Positions 43,610-55,599 of a stretch of 64,000 nt of DNA are shown in pieces. The notes beneath the pieces are model-generated. The model made no database searches. It was not told where the DNA came from and saw only the letters and a list, made by a program, of their open reading frames with translations. A program made the position numbers and the translations under genes. How positions within the stretch are numbered: position 1 is the stretch's first letter; every line of letters starts with the position of its first letter. The stretch comes from Pictodentalium vernedei (taxonomy: Eukaryota; Mollusca; Scaphopoda; Dentaliida; Dentaliidae). Location of the stretch: positions 793,223,823 to 793,287,822 of the forward strand of contig CM062296.1 in NCBI GenBank assembly GCA_031216915.1. Direction: 5' to 3'.

Positions 43610-43760
43610 AAGCAACATGTCCTCCAAGTAATGGCTTTAGTATACACAGAAATGGCACTACAAATGGTGTAACCAAGCATCAAATCATCGCCGGGGCATC
43701 ATCATCATCATCAGCTGTAGAGTTAGATGAAGAACGACATAAACATGTATCACACAAAAG
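43610..43760 (+). CDS. WDTC1: WDTC1/DCAF9-like, internal exon (linker before TPR)
   Basis: Fifth coding exon. Acceptor TTTTTAG is followed by AA GCA ACA TGT, completing the split Glu codon. It encodes a low-complexity linker (PPSNGFSIHRNGTTNGV, then a run of five serines specified by TCA repeats, then ELDEERHKHVSHKR) and ends AAA AG before the strong donor GTAAGC. In WDTC1 proteins a poorly conserved Asn/Gly/Ser-rich linker sits here, between the WD40 half and the TPR repeats. The (TCA)n run could vary in length between alleles. No TPR-coding exon is recognisable between here and 64000, so the next exon probably lies beyond the window. Confidence 0.78.
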
Positions 43761-43846
43761 GTAAGCCAAGACTTCACTAGACACCACTGCTAAGTCAAAA
43801 TGTTACCTTAGGAGGCATCAAAAAATAGGTACAATTCTCCATGCCT

Positions 43847-44048
43847 TTAACCCTTTACCTATCATGAAAAGCAGACGACACTTGCAAAAATATTTCTTGA
43901 ACGACTATTTTTTTTCATTTTTTTGTCTCAAAAACATAGGTTATGACCCCTCATTGGAATGAGCTCGACAAAAAAATGATGAAAAATAACTGACGATTTT
44001 TTAGAATAGCGCTGGCCGGTTTTTCCGTAACTTTGGGTAAAGGGTGAA
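43847..44048. mobile_element. Palindromic MITE, TTAA-flanked, one arm deleted
   Basis: TTAACCCTTTACCTATCATG at the left and ACTTTGGGTAAAGGGTGAA at the right (the terminal TTAA is mutated). Only the left hairpin arm (GGTTATGACCCCTCATTGGAA) remains. Confidence 0.65.
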
Positions 44049-44245
44049 GAAAACGTTTAGAATCAATGACGAGAATCAAATGAATATTTTCGAGGATCAA
44101 AGTTGTTGCTCATTATTTTCCTTGCAAGAATCATTTGCGAGAATCATTTGTAATTTTTGCATGGTGTATACGTCTTTGAACACTGATGGTATCTTCAAAG
44201 TCAGTTCAGTGACCTCAGTGATTGGGAGAGTCCATATTCAGTAAT

Positions 44246-44800
44246 TATACTCCACGCAAACAAAGTTTGGGGGGGTATATAGGAATCACCCTGTCCGTCC
44301 GCCTGTCCGTCTGTTCTAAACCGTTTGAAGAATTTTCATGAAACTTTACACAATGGAAAAACTCCATATGAAGATGTGCATGAAGCAATATAATTCAGTC
44401 CTGACATTTCCAAGGGGAGATAATCTAACTTATACCGTCTGTCCATCCTTGTAAGCTCAACTCCTCCTAAACCGTTCGAAGAATTTTCATGAAACTTTAC
44501 AGAATGGAAGATCTCCATGTGAAGATGTGTATGAAGCAATATAATTCCGTTCGGACATTTCCAAGGGGAGATAATCTAACTTACACCGTCTGTCCATCCT
44601 TGTAAGCGCAACTCCTCCTAAACCGTTTGAAGAATTTTCATGAAATTTTACACAATGGAAGAACTCCATATGAAGATGTGCATGAAGCAATATAATTCCG
44701 TTCTGACATTCCTAAGGGGAGATAATCTAACTTACACATTTCAGGCGTGGGGGTGGGGGGGGGGGGGGGGGGCGGGTATCACTTTGTGAGTTTGCTCACA
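44246..44800. repeat. Hairpin-headed tandem-repeat element, ~151-bp monomers
   Basis: The head reads AATTATACTCCACGCAAAC, GGGGGGGTATATAGGAATC and CCGTCCGCCTGTCCGTC. Three monomers carry AATTTTCATGAAACTTTACA (about 44331, 44482, 44633) and CCAAGGGGAGATAATCTAAC. The tail has a G tract (about 44755-44772) then CGGGTATCACTTTGTGAG. Short minus-strand frames at 44336 and 44487 are copies of the same monomer reading. Confidence 0.65.
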
Positions 44801-44850
44801 GTACCTCTAGTTAGAGTTTGGCAAATAAATTCAGTGTTCAACCTTGGGCT

Positions 44851-45205
44851 GGAGGGTGTGGTGGTTCAGCAGGTAGAGGTGCAGGCTGCAAGCCCAGAGA
44901 TCCTCGGCTCGAATTCCACCTGTGGCAACCGGGTTGTGTCCTTGGGCAAGACACTTCACCCCCATTGCCCATGTGGGGGCACAATGATGTTGTGTACTAA
45001 GGCGTACTGCACATTGATGGTGCACCTGTCTTCAACCAATGCTAACCCTGCTGGTGTGGAGTTCATATGGTGGGGAGCTGACAGTTGCTTGCCATTGCTC
45101 AGTGGTTCTCTCCAGGTACTCCAGCTTCCTTCACCCGTAAGACTGTCATAATGATTAGCCATTGTGCAGAAACATGTGACCTTAAATACCAATAAATAAA
45201 TAAAT
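44851..45205 (+). mobile_element. SINE with tRNA-derived head
   Basis: GTGGTTCAGCAGGTAGAGG (A box) and GGCTCGAATTCC (B box), then the shared body from GTTGTGTCCTTGGGCAAGAC to CCTTAAATACCAATAAATAA. The possible target duplication is imperfect (AACCTTGGGCTG / AACCCTGGACTG). Confidence 0.82.
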
Positions 45206-45640
45206 AACCCTGGACTGTATATGGGTAATATTGATTAGTCTACCCCACAAAGTCACTGATCAGCCATAAACTTTACAAAATTTATATTTGTTTTGCAACT
45301 TTTTTTTATGAGGTATTTAGGTTGTCATGCTTAATTGGTCAACTTACAGTTCACTATGTTGGTTTTTCAAGTTTTTTTTTAGTTTTAAATAGACGTTCAC
45401 TGCTCAGATTCGAGAATGATTTTTGTCCTTGAGTGGGGCATGCAGAGGATTGTTTCATGAGGTGTTAGCCGAGTAGTGAAACCGAGCAGTGAATTATTGT
45501 ATTTAATTTATTTTCTCCTTATTTGTTTTCCCAAAACAACCCTTTACAATCGATTCCATGGTTACTTTCAAAACATGTCCCAAAAAAATATATTCTGTCA
45601 TTGCTGACATGGGAATACGATGCTAGGAGTGGAATACCAT
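45206..45640. other. Intron, nothing recognised
   Basis: Unassigned AT-rich sequence up to the left end of DIRS B2. A T tract lies at 45371-45381. Confidence 0.4.
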
Positions 45641-46549
45641 ATTTTTATACTATAAACCAGTGGCCCAGATTAGCTGGTGCTTAACTCAAAGTTATAAAGG
45701 GCCAAACACAAATTTGCTTGCAAAACTGAAAATTAAAAGTCCTATCTGGTCCTCCATACTTTTACTCTCCGTGCATGCGCAGCCATCAGGAAGTGACCGG
45801 AATTGGCGCCAACATCATTCTTTGTTTCGCCCAAAAGTCAGCAACAATGTACTGACATCTGTGCTTTAAAATCTCCTTTTTGAGGATGCCAGACACAAAT
45901 CAATGCAAGAATTGGTGGATCCAATTGCAAGGCTGTTATTGGATGATGGAAGTGTTCAATGGTGGTTTTAGACGTTCAGGGCTGTAACTTCATAATAATT
46001 ATAAAATTTCCCAATTTCGGGACATAAGCCTGTCGTCATCATTTTTGTTAATGATTATGCCACTGTTTGTTAAGTATTTCTTCTCTATCCTTCCATTTCC
46101 CTTCCTGTTAAACTCTTAAGCTTTTTGGCTATTTTTTATTGAAATTTTTTATTAAATGTCTTGGGAATTTAACATATATTACAGAATATTTATTCTGTTT
46201 TTCCCCATCGTAACATCCTCACCCTAGGGGTGTTAGGTCGTTTAGTCTTGCATCTTCTATCTGATGTATTGTTTTTTCTTCGTATGAAGATCTAGCTTTG
46301 CATCTGGTAGCATTTAAATCGGTTACTGACTTTGGCCTTTTTTGTGTGCCTGATGTCTTTTCAGTTTTTTCATTGATGTTGTTTACATTAACAAGGTAGT
46401 ATTTTATATTCTATTACTGTAGAATTACTGTAGGGTACATGGATTATTATTCCAGTAGTGTAGCTCAATAAATTTGGATTTTGTCCCCACTTAGGCTCTA
46501 TTGGGATGGCCTTGTGCTCATAATGTTCCCTTTGGAACTTAGGCATTTT

Positions 46550-47637
46550 TAGCTCAACTTTGACGAAGTCAAATTTGAGCTATTGTCATGGCCCGTCGTC
46601 CGTCTGTCCATCTGTCCGTAGTCAACAATTGGCTATGGCTCGGGCTAGAGGTCGTATTTATGAACCGATCTTTACGAAACTTCTTGTGTACCTTTGTTAT
46701 GGCCCTGGGACGGGAAGGAGTGTTTTTAGGTGTGGTCCGAAATTCAAGATGGCTGCCAGCGGCCATTTTGTACCGATGATGCAAAAATCAGTTTTTGTAC
46801 AGAACTTCTGTATGAAAGTTCTGATTTGAATAAAGTTTTGTATAAATGTTTAGTACCATGGGATACATCACATATAATACAGGTTTTTTTCTCGTGCGTA
46901 AATTATGCAAATTAGACTGACTTTGATTTATTTAGTGTTACTTTCAGAGCAGTAAGTGCCAAGCTGCTATGGCTCGGGCTAGAGGCCGTATTTATGAACC
47001 AATCTTTACGAAACTTCTTGGGTACCTTTGTTATGACCGTGGGACGAGAATGAGTGTTTTTGGGTGCAGTCCCAAATTCCAGATGGCTGCCAGCAGCCAT
47101 TTTGTACCGACGATGCCAAAATCTGTTTTTTGTACAGAACTTCCATATGAAAGCTCTGATTTGAATAATTTTTTGTATGAATGTTTAGTACCATGGGATA
47201 TATTACATATATTACAGGTTTTTTTCTTGTGCGTAAATTATGCAAATTAGGCTAACTTTGATTTATTTAGTGTTACTTTCAGCACTGTGAGTGCAAAAAA
47301 TCCCAATACGGCTCGGGCTAGAGGCCGTATTTATGAACCGATCTTCACGAAACTTCTTGGGTACCTTTGTTATCACTGTGGGACGAGAAGGAGTGTTTTT
47401 GGGTCCAGTCTGAAATTCAAGATGGCCGCTAGCAGCCATTTTGTTCAAAATTAAGTGCAATCAGATTTTTGCGCAGAACTTCCAAATGAAAGATCTGATT
47501 TGAATAAATTTTTGTATGAATGTTTAGTACCATGGGATACATTACATATAATACAGAGTTTTTCTCGTGAATAAATTATGCAAATTAGGGGTCCGGGTGG
47601 GACTTAGAAAATTTTGGACCAAAATCCGGAAATTAGT
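46550..47637. repeat. TTAGCTCA-headed tandem-repeat element nested in DIRS B2, ~337-bp units
   Basis: The head TTAGCTCAACTTTGACGAAG / GTCAAATTTGAGCTA is followed by CCGTCGTCCGTCTGTCC. Three units marked by GGCTCGGGCTAGAGGYCGTA at about 46636, 46971 and 47310 contain GCCAGCGGCCATTTTGTACC. The ~337 spacing is about twice the 160-170 monomer of the other arrays. Confidence 0.6.
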
Positions 47638-50567
47638 ATTTTTATACTGTACCAATGACCCAGACATAGCTGGTGCTAACTCTTAAAATATGGGGCCAAA
47701 CACAAATTTTGCCCCCCAATCCCCAAAATTTGCATCTAAAACTAAAGAAAACATGTCCTGAAAGGCCCTCCACACTTCGCCCCTACTGCGCATGCACAGT
47801 GTCAAGGACGTTCCGAAATTGGCGCCATTTATCATTCTAAGTTTGGCCCTTCATCAGTTAACATCTGACTGATCTTTGTGCTTTTAAATCTCAGTTTAAA
47901 TGATGCCAGACACATAAATATTAGTGAAATGGTGATTCTAAGGAGGATAGAAAAGGAGGAGAGGAAAAGAATGTGTGACAGAATATTATCAGGGCTGTAA
48001 CTTAAAATTTTTTAATGAAATTATGTTAAGTTACCTATTTTCAAGGCAGCAGCCATTTTGTTGTCATTCTGATTATTTAGTTACACTGTTTTTTCAAGTG
48101 TTTTCCTCTCTCCCTGTCCTTTAAGTTCCCCCTTGCTATTCTCCCATGCTTTTGGCATAGTTTCTGTAATTATTATTACTAAAATTTCTTGGGAGTTTTA
48201 GCTGAATAACAGAATGAATTCTGTTGTTTCCCCATGTTTACGTCTTCACCTACGGGTGGTTAGGCGTTGTGTTCTGCATCTACCATCTGATGTTCTGCAG
48301 TTTCTTCCCTGGAAGTCTCTGTTTTGCATCAGATAGTGTATTTTTGGTAACTGATTTCGGGCCTGGGTGCCTGGAGTCTTATTTTAGTGTTTTTACACTC
48401 ATTGTTTACATTTACAACAGCCCTCTGTGTGAGGGGGGGATTTCTAAATAATAATATCTTTATGTTATTTTAATCATAACTAGATACATTATTATTGTTC
48501 GTAAGTGTTGAATAAATTGTTTAAAATATTTTTAAAATTTTTGTCCACACTTAGGCTTGGGATCCATTGGGGCTCAACGTTACTTTTCAGAAACTTGGGC
48601 TGTTCTGAAAAAATATTTTTTCAAAATATTTTGATTTCAATTATTTTTTCTATATTAATGGATCATATTATTATGATGTATTTTGATTGCCAGGGGTTAG
48701 TGCGAGTACCAGGACTTGTTTTCTTTTCACATTGAAAGGATATTGATCAATTGTTTTAAGAGGAAGTCTTCCTCTGACCTTATTATCATTCTATATGTGG
48801 TCAGTGTACTCGCATTAACTCCTGTTCTGTATCGTATGATTTCGATGACAATATGGGAAGCGTATGTCACGGTATGTTGTTGGGGATTTGGACACTCTGG
48901 TCCTTTCCCCGCAGGGTCACTCTACTTTATCAATTTCTATTTCAGACGATCAAGATTAGGGTGATGTATCTGTGATGTCTTCCAACAGTGTGCCTCCGTC
49001 GTCACAATTAATGAAGGGCTAGCGGAAAAGTGCTCATGTAATACGCCAATTGCCTAAGAGGACAGAAACGGTGTCGGATCGAGAATTATCCGACAGCACT
49101 GGGTCGGTAGCCGGGGACTCGAGGCCTGCAGACTCCGGACGTTCGCATAGGAAGTGTGCGGGAGTCAACGTACACGGAGCTTCCAGCGGCAATGCATCGT
49201 AAGTCCGCTACTGCACAGGCCTCGGGAACGGACGTGCTTTCCTTAATAGCACAGTTTATCGCAGCATCCCAGCATCAACTGAATCTGTCGCATATATTTT
49301 ATCCGACGATGCTGGGTCGGGACGCTCCGCGGAAGCGGGTACGGACGTCCGAAAGTTTCATCCGGTCCGACAGGATACCGAAAGGGATTCGGAGGATTTC
49401 AAGCTTTCCCTTTCGGAACAACATATGCTGCGATGCCGGATAAGAAACTGATAGCGTCGGTGGACTTAGAAATTTTTGGTTCGGTTCAGGGACATCGTCC
49501 CTCAGTTCCGACATAGTCCAATAATGTCACACAAACTTTCGAATTATTGAACGACGCTATATATATTATTATTTTATGCTTGCTATCCAAGCATTTCTGG
49601 TTTCTTGTTCGAAGAGTTATGGAGATGTCTTTCAAAAGTGTGCCTCTGTCGTCATAGTTAATGAAGAGTTAGCGGCAATAAGTGCTCATGGAATATGTCT
49701 ATCGCTTACGGAGTGACATTCGCTAGCTCACCCGGTGTAGCGTACATTCATCGAATGGTTCGGCTGCCGGGTTCGTCCGTTGCGGTCTAGGAAGGAGATT
49801 TGGGTGATGCGAGCACTTTAATTACTTTAGTACTCACCCAGTGACGGCAGATTGAGGACAGATCGGAGGAAGCCAACAACATAGCGGACCGCATGTTTTG
49901 GTTCAGATATTTTACATTCGAAGCATATGTCCGTTGCTCGGGACGCTCCGTTATATTGACAGTCCGAGAGACTGTCTTTAATGCTTCCTCATCCTCACAG
50001 CAGGGCACACAACCGCACATTGGCTACGTGACCTCGAGTATCCGATCAGTTTCGGCATTCAGTGATTCCACGGCGAATAGGTCGCGCCATCCGGTAGCCA
50101 AGGGACACGAGGCCTATACACTCTGTTCGCTCGCATATTGGAAGTATGCACGGGGTAACGATCTCGGAGCTTCCTGCAGAAATGCATCGTAAGACCGCTT
50201 CTCCTCAGGCCTCAGTGACGGACGTGCTATCCGAGTTAGCACAGTTGTTTCGCAGCATCCCAGCAATTGACAGTTTCTCGGTCGAATCAGGAATTATCCG
50301 ACGGCGCTGGGTCGGTGCGGTTGCATCAGCTACGGACGACCGAACGCTTTATAGGGTCCGACAGGATGGCGAAAGGGATTCGAAAGATTTCGAGTTTTCC
50401 CTTTAGTAGTATCGGAAGATGCCTTTCATATATTCTGGCATTTCTTCCAGTGATTATTTTTCGGACTTCATTGCTGCGATCTTGGATAAGAGACTTATAG
50501 CGTCATTGGACTCGGATTTTTCGATCGGTACAGGGACATTGTCCCTGACTTACCGACGCAGTCCAAT
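47638..50567 (+). mobile_element. Truncated, rearranged A-type DIRS copy nested in B2
   Basis: Left end ATTTTTATACTGTACCAATG as in A1/A2, ITR and leader recognisable to about 48700, then gag remnants. There is no right ITR, RT or recombinase; the sequence passes directly into B2 near 50568. Gag pieces appear twice: about 48690-49560, then again from about 49610 (GTGCCTCYGTCGTCATAGTT, CTAGCTCACCCGGTGTAGCG, ACCGCACATTGGCTACGTGA) to 50560. This implies an internal duplication or two joined copies. Confidence 0.7.
48690..50560 (+). pseudogene. Gag-like remnants of the truncated A-type DIRS
   Basis: Scattered readings such as DVLSLIAQFIAASQ (49156-49443), DVLSELAQLFRS (50146-50406) and the phrase TCGAGAATTATCCGACRGC at 49075 correspond to the gag segment TPDILVQIAQLIAASQ / DRELSDGAGS of A2. 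Many stops and frameshifts; no expression expected. Confidence 0.6.
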
Positions 50568-52690
50568 ATTGGCCTCTCACTGCATTTTAATTCATTTTTT
50601 CAGTTTCTATTTCAGAGGAACATGAACATAGTGATGATATTGTGACACTCATTCAAGTGTGCTACCATCGTTGTGCTCTGTTGAGCAAAGAGAGCTAGCT
50701 GCAGTGCTCATGATATGCAAGGGATAAGGCCTCTAGCTAGTTAGTGTTCTTAATCTCCTGCAGGCAGCGAGCTCGACCGGCGAAGCGTTTACTCTGTTCG
50801 TGAGAGCCCCGATGCCAGGTAAGTCCATTGCAGTCGAAGGAAGAGTAGATGTGGGTAGAGCGAGCACTTAAATATAAATAAGCTCACCCAGCGATGACGG
50901 AAATAAGGAGGAAGTCAGCAAGTTTCTTGTTGGGAGGCTCGGCGAGGTCTAATAGACTGCGTGCGGGAGAGGCCCTCTCTAACCTTAACATTTGGGGCCA
51001 AATGTTGTTATGAGAAACTTGCACGAGACGGAGCATACGTCCACCTGCTGCTTGGGACGCTGCGACTAGTCTGCAGCCGGGGTCGGCTTCAGTCACGGTT
51101 TCCTCCGCTACATTTTTAAAGCACACACGACCGCAGACTAGCTATCCGACTTCAGATATCCAGTCAACTGCGCGAAGACAGAGCCATTCTTCGCCCCTGA
51201 AGTCAGACCATCCAATAGCTAGCGATCCGAGGCATCAGTCAATGGGACGCCCGGAGAAGAGATCTATCTCCAGATCTTCGTCCCAGGAGCAGCAAGCGGT
51301 GGAAAAAACAGAAGACCGCTGCTCCTCAAGCCTCGGGAACGGACTTGCTGTCGCAGTTGCGCAGCTATTAGAAGCATCCCAGCTAATGCATGAGCAGCCT
51401 CCCACAGACTCCAGTGTTGAGCTGTCAGACAGTGATGGGTCGGTCCGGTCAATTGTGCATGTAGAAGAAGCCAAAAGTTTCTCTACGGGACACTCGGCTA
51501 GATCTGGGGTAAGATCTGCGTTTGGAGAACCCTCTCCATCCCGTTAAGAGTTGGGGTCGACTGTGTCTGTTGTGAGAAACCATATTGAGCCAGAACATGC
51601 AGCGAAACATTCCTTCCACAGTGCAGCCGGGGCCGGCGCCAGTTATGGCTTCTTCTACTTACATGGAAGCGCACGAAGGAGGATTAGTCTAGAAGTTTCT
51701 AAGTGGGATACTCTGCGAGATCTGGGAAAAGATTGCGAGTGCAGAGCTTTTTTTCATCCTGTTAACAGTTGGGGACGACTGTTTTGTGTTGAAAGAAACT
51801 TCAATGAGGAGGAGCATCCATCCTATGTGACGAGTCGGGATGCTTCTTCTGCACTTCAGCCTGGGTCGGCTGTGGTTACGGCTTCCTCTTCTTCCATGGA
51901 TATGCACGATAAGGGATAGATGCCTACAAGTTTCTAACGGAACACTCGGCGAAGACTGGAGCAGACTGCGAGTGGGAGAACCGTCTCCATTCCATCAGCA
52001 GTTGGGGTCGACTGTTTTTGGTGCGAGAAACTTGAGTGAGTTGGGACACCCATTCACGCTTGCGGTTCTTGACGCTTCTTCCACACTGCGGTCGGATTCA
52101 GTGGCAGCTAGGGCATCTTCCCTTGCTTCATTAATGAAGTGCGTTGACCACAGACTAGCTATCTGACTTCGCAGGTTCAGGTTGATAGCTAGCCATTTGA
52201 GACTAGTACTACCATTTAACAGACTCCGATGGTGAGCTGTGAGACGGTGCTGCGTTGGTTCAGTCATCCGTTCAGTCGGATGGAGTTGACCATATTTACA
52301 GATGGAACATTTGGATGGTGAGAGGGATACGGAGTGTGAGTCTCCATCTCTCACAGAAGGGCATTTTAAGACTATGAAAAGTCTTAAGCTCTTAAGAATA
52401 TTGTTCCATCTGAATATAAGTCTGCATTTAGATGAGCAGGCCGGGGATGTAAATATGTTCCTACCTGCATCATTTAATATATGCTCGGAAATAGTGGAAT
52501 GTGCTATTTCATTGAAAAGAGCAAATCTGGACACTATGTACTGAGCACCTTACCACAGCTATGGCGCAATGTCTTAATGGCAAGAAATATGAGGACGTGG
52601 TTCCTCGCTAAGAGTTCTTTCCAAGGCAGTCATGTATGCCACGCACAACTCCATACGGATAGGGAATTTGGAGTTGGTAAGACATCATAA
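50568..52690 (+). pseudogene. DIRS B2 gag remnant with in-gene repeats
   Basis: Resumes B2 at the segment shared with B1 (TCAGTTTCTATTTCAGAGGAAC). A ~120-270 base motif ending CAG(C/T)C(T/G)GGGTCGGC..GCTTCCTC is repeated at about 51000-51110, 51550-51660, 51780-51890 and 52020-52110, interspersed with copies of AACTTGCACGAG..GGAGCATACGTCC. Traces of the normal protein (SSLGNGLAVAVAQLLEASQ, SSVELSDSDGSV) remain in 51242-51547. Confidence 0.6.
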
Positions 52691-53660
52691 TGCCCTTGCG
52701 TCGTCTTCACTTATAGATGACAAGGTGAAAAGCTCTCTCTGAGTCGCTCCGGTTACCGGAAATATACTATTTGACGACAAGCTTGTGTTGATTTAGGAGC
52801 AGGCTACAAGAAGCATCCAGTGCTCTGCTATTGAAGTCGCTGTCTCATTAACACACTTCAGCAGACCGGGGTAAGCGAGGCCATTCTGCTTCTAAGAAAG
52901 CATCATGAGAATGTCTCACGAGGATACAATAACCCTTTTATATTTACTCTGGAAGTCATCATTATAGCGACTCGGGAAAGGGGCATAGGTCTGATCAAGG
53001 CTATGGATCAAACCCCCCTAGGCCGACAATTAACGGAAGGTTATCATCTTCACGAGGAACTGGATGCTAATCACGGAAGTTTCTTTCAAAGAGAGTCGCT
53101 TCTATAGAGGTTAAGGCTGTCTTATTGAAGGGAACAATGAGGTCGACGAGATGAGCTTCTTCGCAGGGAGGACGTAGTTTCTCCTCCCATAAGCATCGTA
53201 AGTCTCACAGGTGATGGACATGACCTCTGTTGCTTGCCAGTTGATGGAAAATTATCAACTTCACGAGAAACTGGATGTTAATCACGGAAGTTCCTTTCAA
53301 AGAGAGTTGCTCCTAGTGGAGGTGAAGGCTCTCTTATTGAAGGGAACAATTGAGGTCGTCAAGAATAGATTTCATGTTGCTTGCCACTTGGCGGTAGGTT
53401 ATCAACCTTGCAAAAGTGGATAAATTACGGAAGATCAGTGGATGAGAATGTAGTCTTGGCGGGCTTGCGGCTATCAACCCGAACAAGCTCCACTTACAAG
53501 AATACTTGTTAGATAAATCTTCCAAGAGAGGCTTTACTTCTGGAGGTATAGCTTTCCTATTGAAGAAAAGCTTTAGACGTCGTCGAAATTATTCTCCAGT
53601 TTTTTATTATCATCTGTTTCTCATCCTGAATCCAGATGGATAGTGCACAGATAGGCTGAG
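52691..53660 (+). pseudogene. DIRS B2 gag 3' end and RT start remnants, partly repeated
   Basis: The phrase GTAAGTCTCACAGGTGATGG (53198) matches the gag/RT junction of B1 (CCTCACAGGTCATACAGGTG). The stretch around TTATCAWCTTCACGAG-AACTGGATG occurs at about 53040 and 53250 as near copies, and a third version at 53400. RT catalytic motifs are not preserved. Confidence 0.5.
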
Positions 53661-55599
53661 ATATGCCTTAGCGTTAAGAAATTATGTCATTGTGGATGCC
53701 ATAGTAGCCTTCTGTACGGTTACAGCGGTCACTTGAGTTAGGCTCTGTTCGCTGTCTTTTGGGAATAAAACCCCAAAAGATACTGTGCTTTTTGTTTTTC
53801 CTAGGTGTCATAGACATGAGTCTTATTGTTACACCATAGTAGCCTAGCTAAAATCATGAGTGAGATTTTTTCAGTATTATGCAGTGGCATAACTGAATTT
53901 GTTATCTCTCAGGTCTGCAGTCTCTGGGAATTCAGGGCTGTTTATATAAGGGCTCTTCATTCCCTACCTTGCGCGATGATAATTGTAAGTCTCCATTAAG
54001 TGAGCCTTCAGGGTCGCAACTTACACCGATATATCTGTCCTCATGTAGATGAAGACTTATAAGCTATGGCTAGCATTGTAAGTCTCCTTAGTGAGCTTCT
54101 AGGGCCTCAGTTATCAGCTTTTAATGGTCTTCACGTACAGGAAGACCTTTAGCTACTTCATACTTCAGCTAAGCTGAGTTAGTTGTCCTATCGGACATGA
54201 TAACATTTGTTAGTGACATTATGGAGTCAGTCAGACATGAGGGAGCCTTGCGGTTCCTATACTATTTGATGACTAACACAAGAATGGTTCAAGTAGTGCG
54301 AGTGAGGCAGGGGGGGTTCGATATGATTTTGAATCCCCCCCCTCCTCCCCACTGCCAATGTGTTAAGAGGCGATTATCGGGCAAAACGTAGTGTTCTTCC
54401 TGTAAGCCTTGTATGCATTTAAGTATATACATGTATTTCATGACTTCTCGATTGGTGGCTAGGTCGTATTCTATGGCGACTTCATGGGCACATCCACTTT
54501 TTAGTTGGTTTGTCTCCTGTGGTTGTTCGTCTATATGTCATATACGAGCATATGATTCATCATCAATAAGTTGCTAACCTTCGGGTACCTGTAAGGCTGT
54601 CTAGTCAGTTAATTGGTATTCAGATAATTGCATGCGGGATTTCAATGTTCACGTGCATAATAAGTGTTGTATTAGGCAGACGCATTTTTGTATGTTATGG
54701 ACCTTAGAAACAATGAATTATTTCAGGGGTGGTCCGTGACGAGTCTGTTAATCATAGCTTGTTCCATTTCTAAATCCAGGTTTCCATTAATTTTGGCACC
54801 CAATCGAATATAACTTGTCTATACATTCTCGTATATTCGCACATGTCTGGGAACATAGATATCGGATAGAACACGTCTGGGAGTGTTATTTATTGGAATT
54901 TATTGTACACCTGAATAGGGTCGCCTATGGGTTACCTTGAAGTGTGTTTACTTTCCAGAGATCATCCATTGTGATTCTATTGGACATGTGTATGTTGTAT
55001 ATATTATATCACCTTTTTTCGACCTATCTACATATGCCAACTCCCGTATACGTTACAAGTGGGCACTATTAATTACCGGGATTGCCGCAATAGCCTTAGC
55101 TTCTGAAGTGGCATTGAGCACCAATTTATTAATAGTAATTAATATCTGGGTGCCTGTTCGATGAATATATATTGTTCTTTGGTACTGCTTTTACTGATTT
55201 TTTAAAAATCTTCTCTGGCTTGATAAGTGTGTAACTATGAGTGAATCTGTTTTGTTTGTAGATTATATCCTGGATACAGCTTGTATATAATTGTATATGG
55301 CGTATGTTTGTGGGGGTTAACCTCTCACTCTCAAGTACACCATCCTAATTTCTATGGCTTAGTCCGGACTAGCCTTAAAATTGGGAACTCGTTACATTCA
55401 ATTGGCATAGTCATTCATGCTAAGAGTATGGAATTACTTGAATTTGGCTCGTTATTTATGATATTTCTTCTCTATTACTGTATAGAGAGACATACATGTA
55501 ATTTGTTTTAAATTTATTTTCCTTTCACCTTGGATTGCAGGCTTGGGAACTATGTTGGTCTGCTAATTCTGAAGTCCTTGGCCCTCCGCCTTTTTACGA
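53661..55599 (+). other. DIRS B2 3' region without recombinase
   Basis: 54215-55599 matches the 3' part of B1 (GAGGGAGCCTTGCGGTTCC, TTCTCGATTGG, CACATCCACTTTTTAGTTGG). I see no Arg..HxxR..Tyr recombinase pattern in any frame. Confidence 0.5.

Noticed and set aside
44851..44925. tRNA gene
   Set aside because: A and B boxes are present, but the sequence cannot fold as a complete tRNA and is fused to the SINE body.
53661..55599. Recombinase of DIRS B2
   Set aside because: No Arg/HxxR/Tyr arrangement found in any frame; the matching stretch in B1 is also non-coding.
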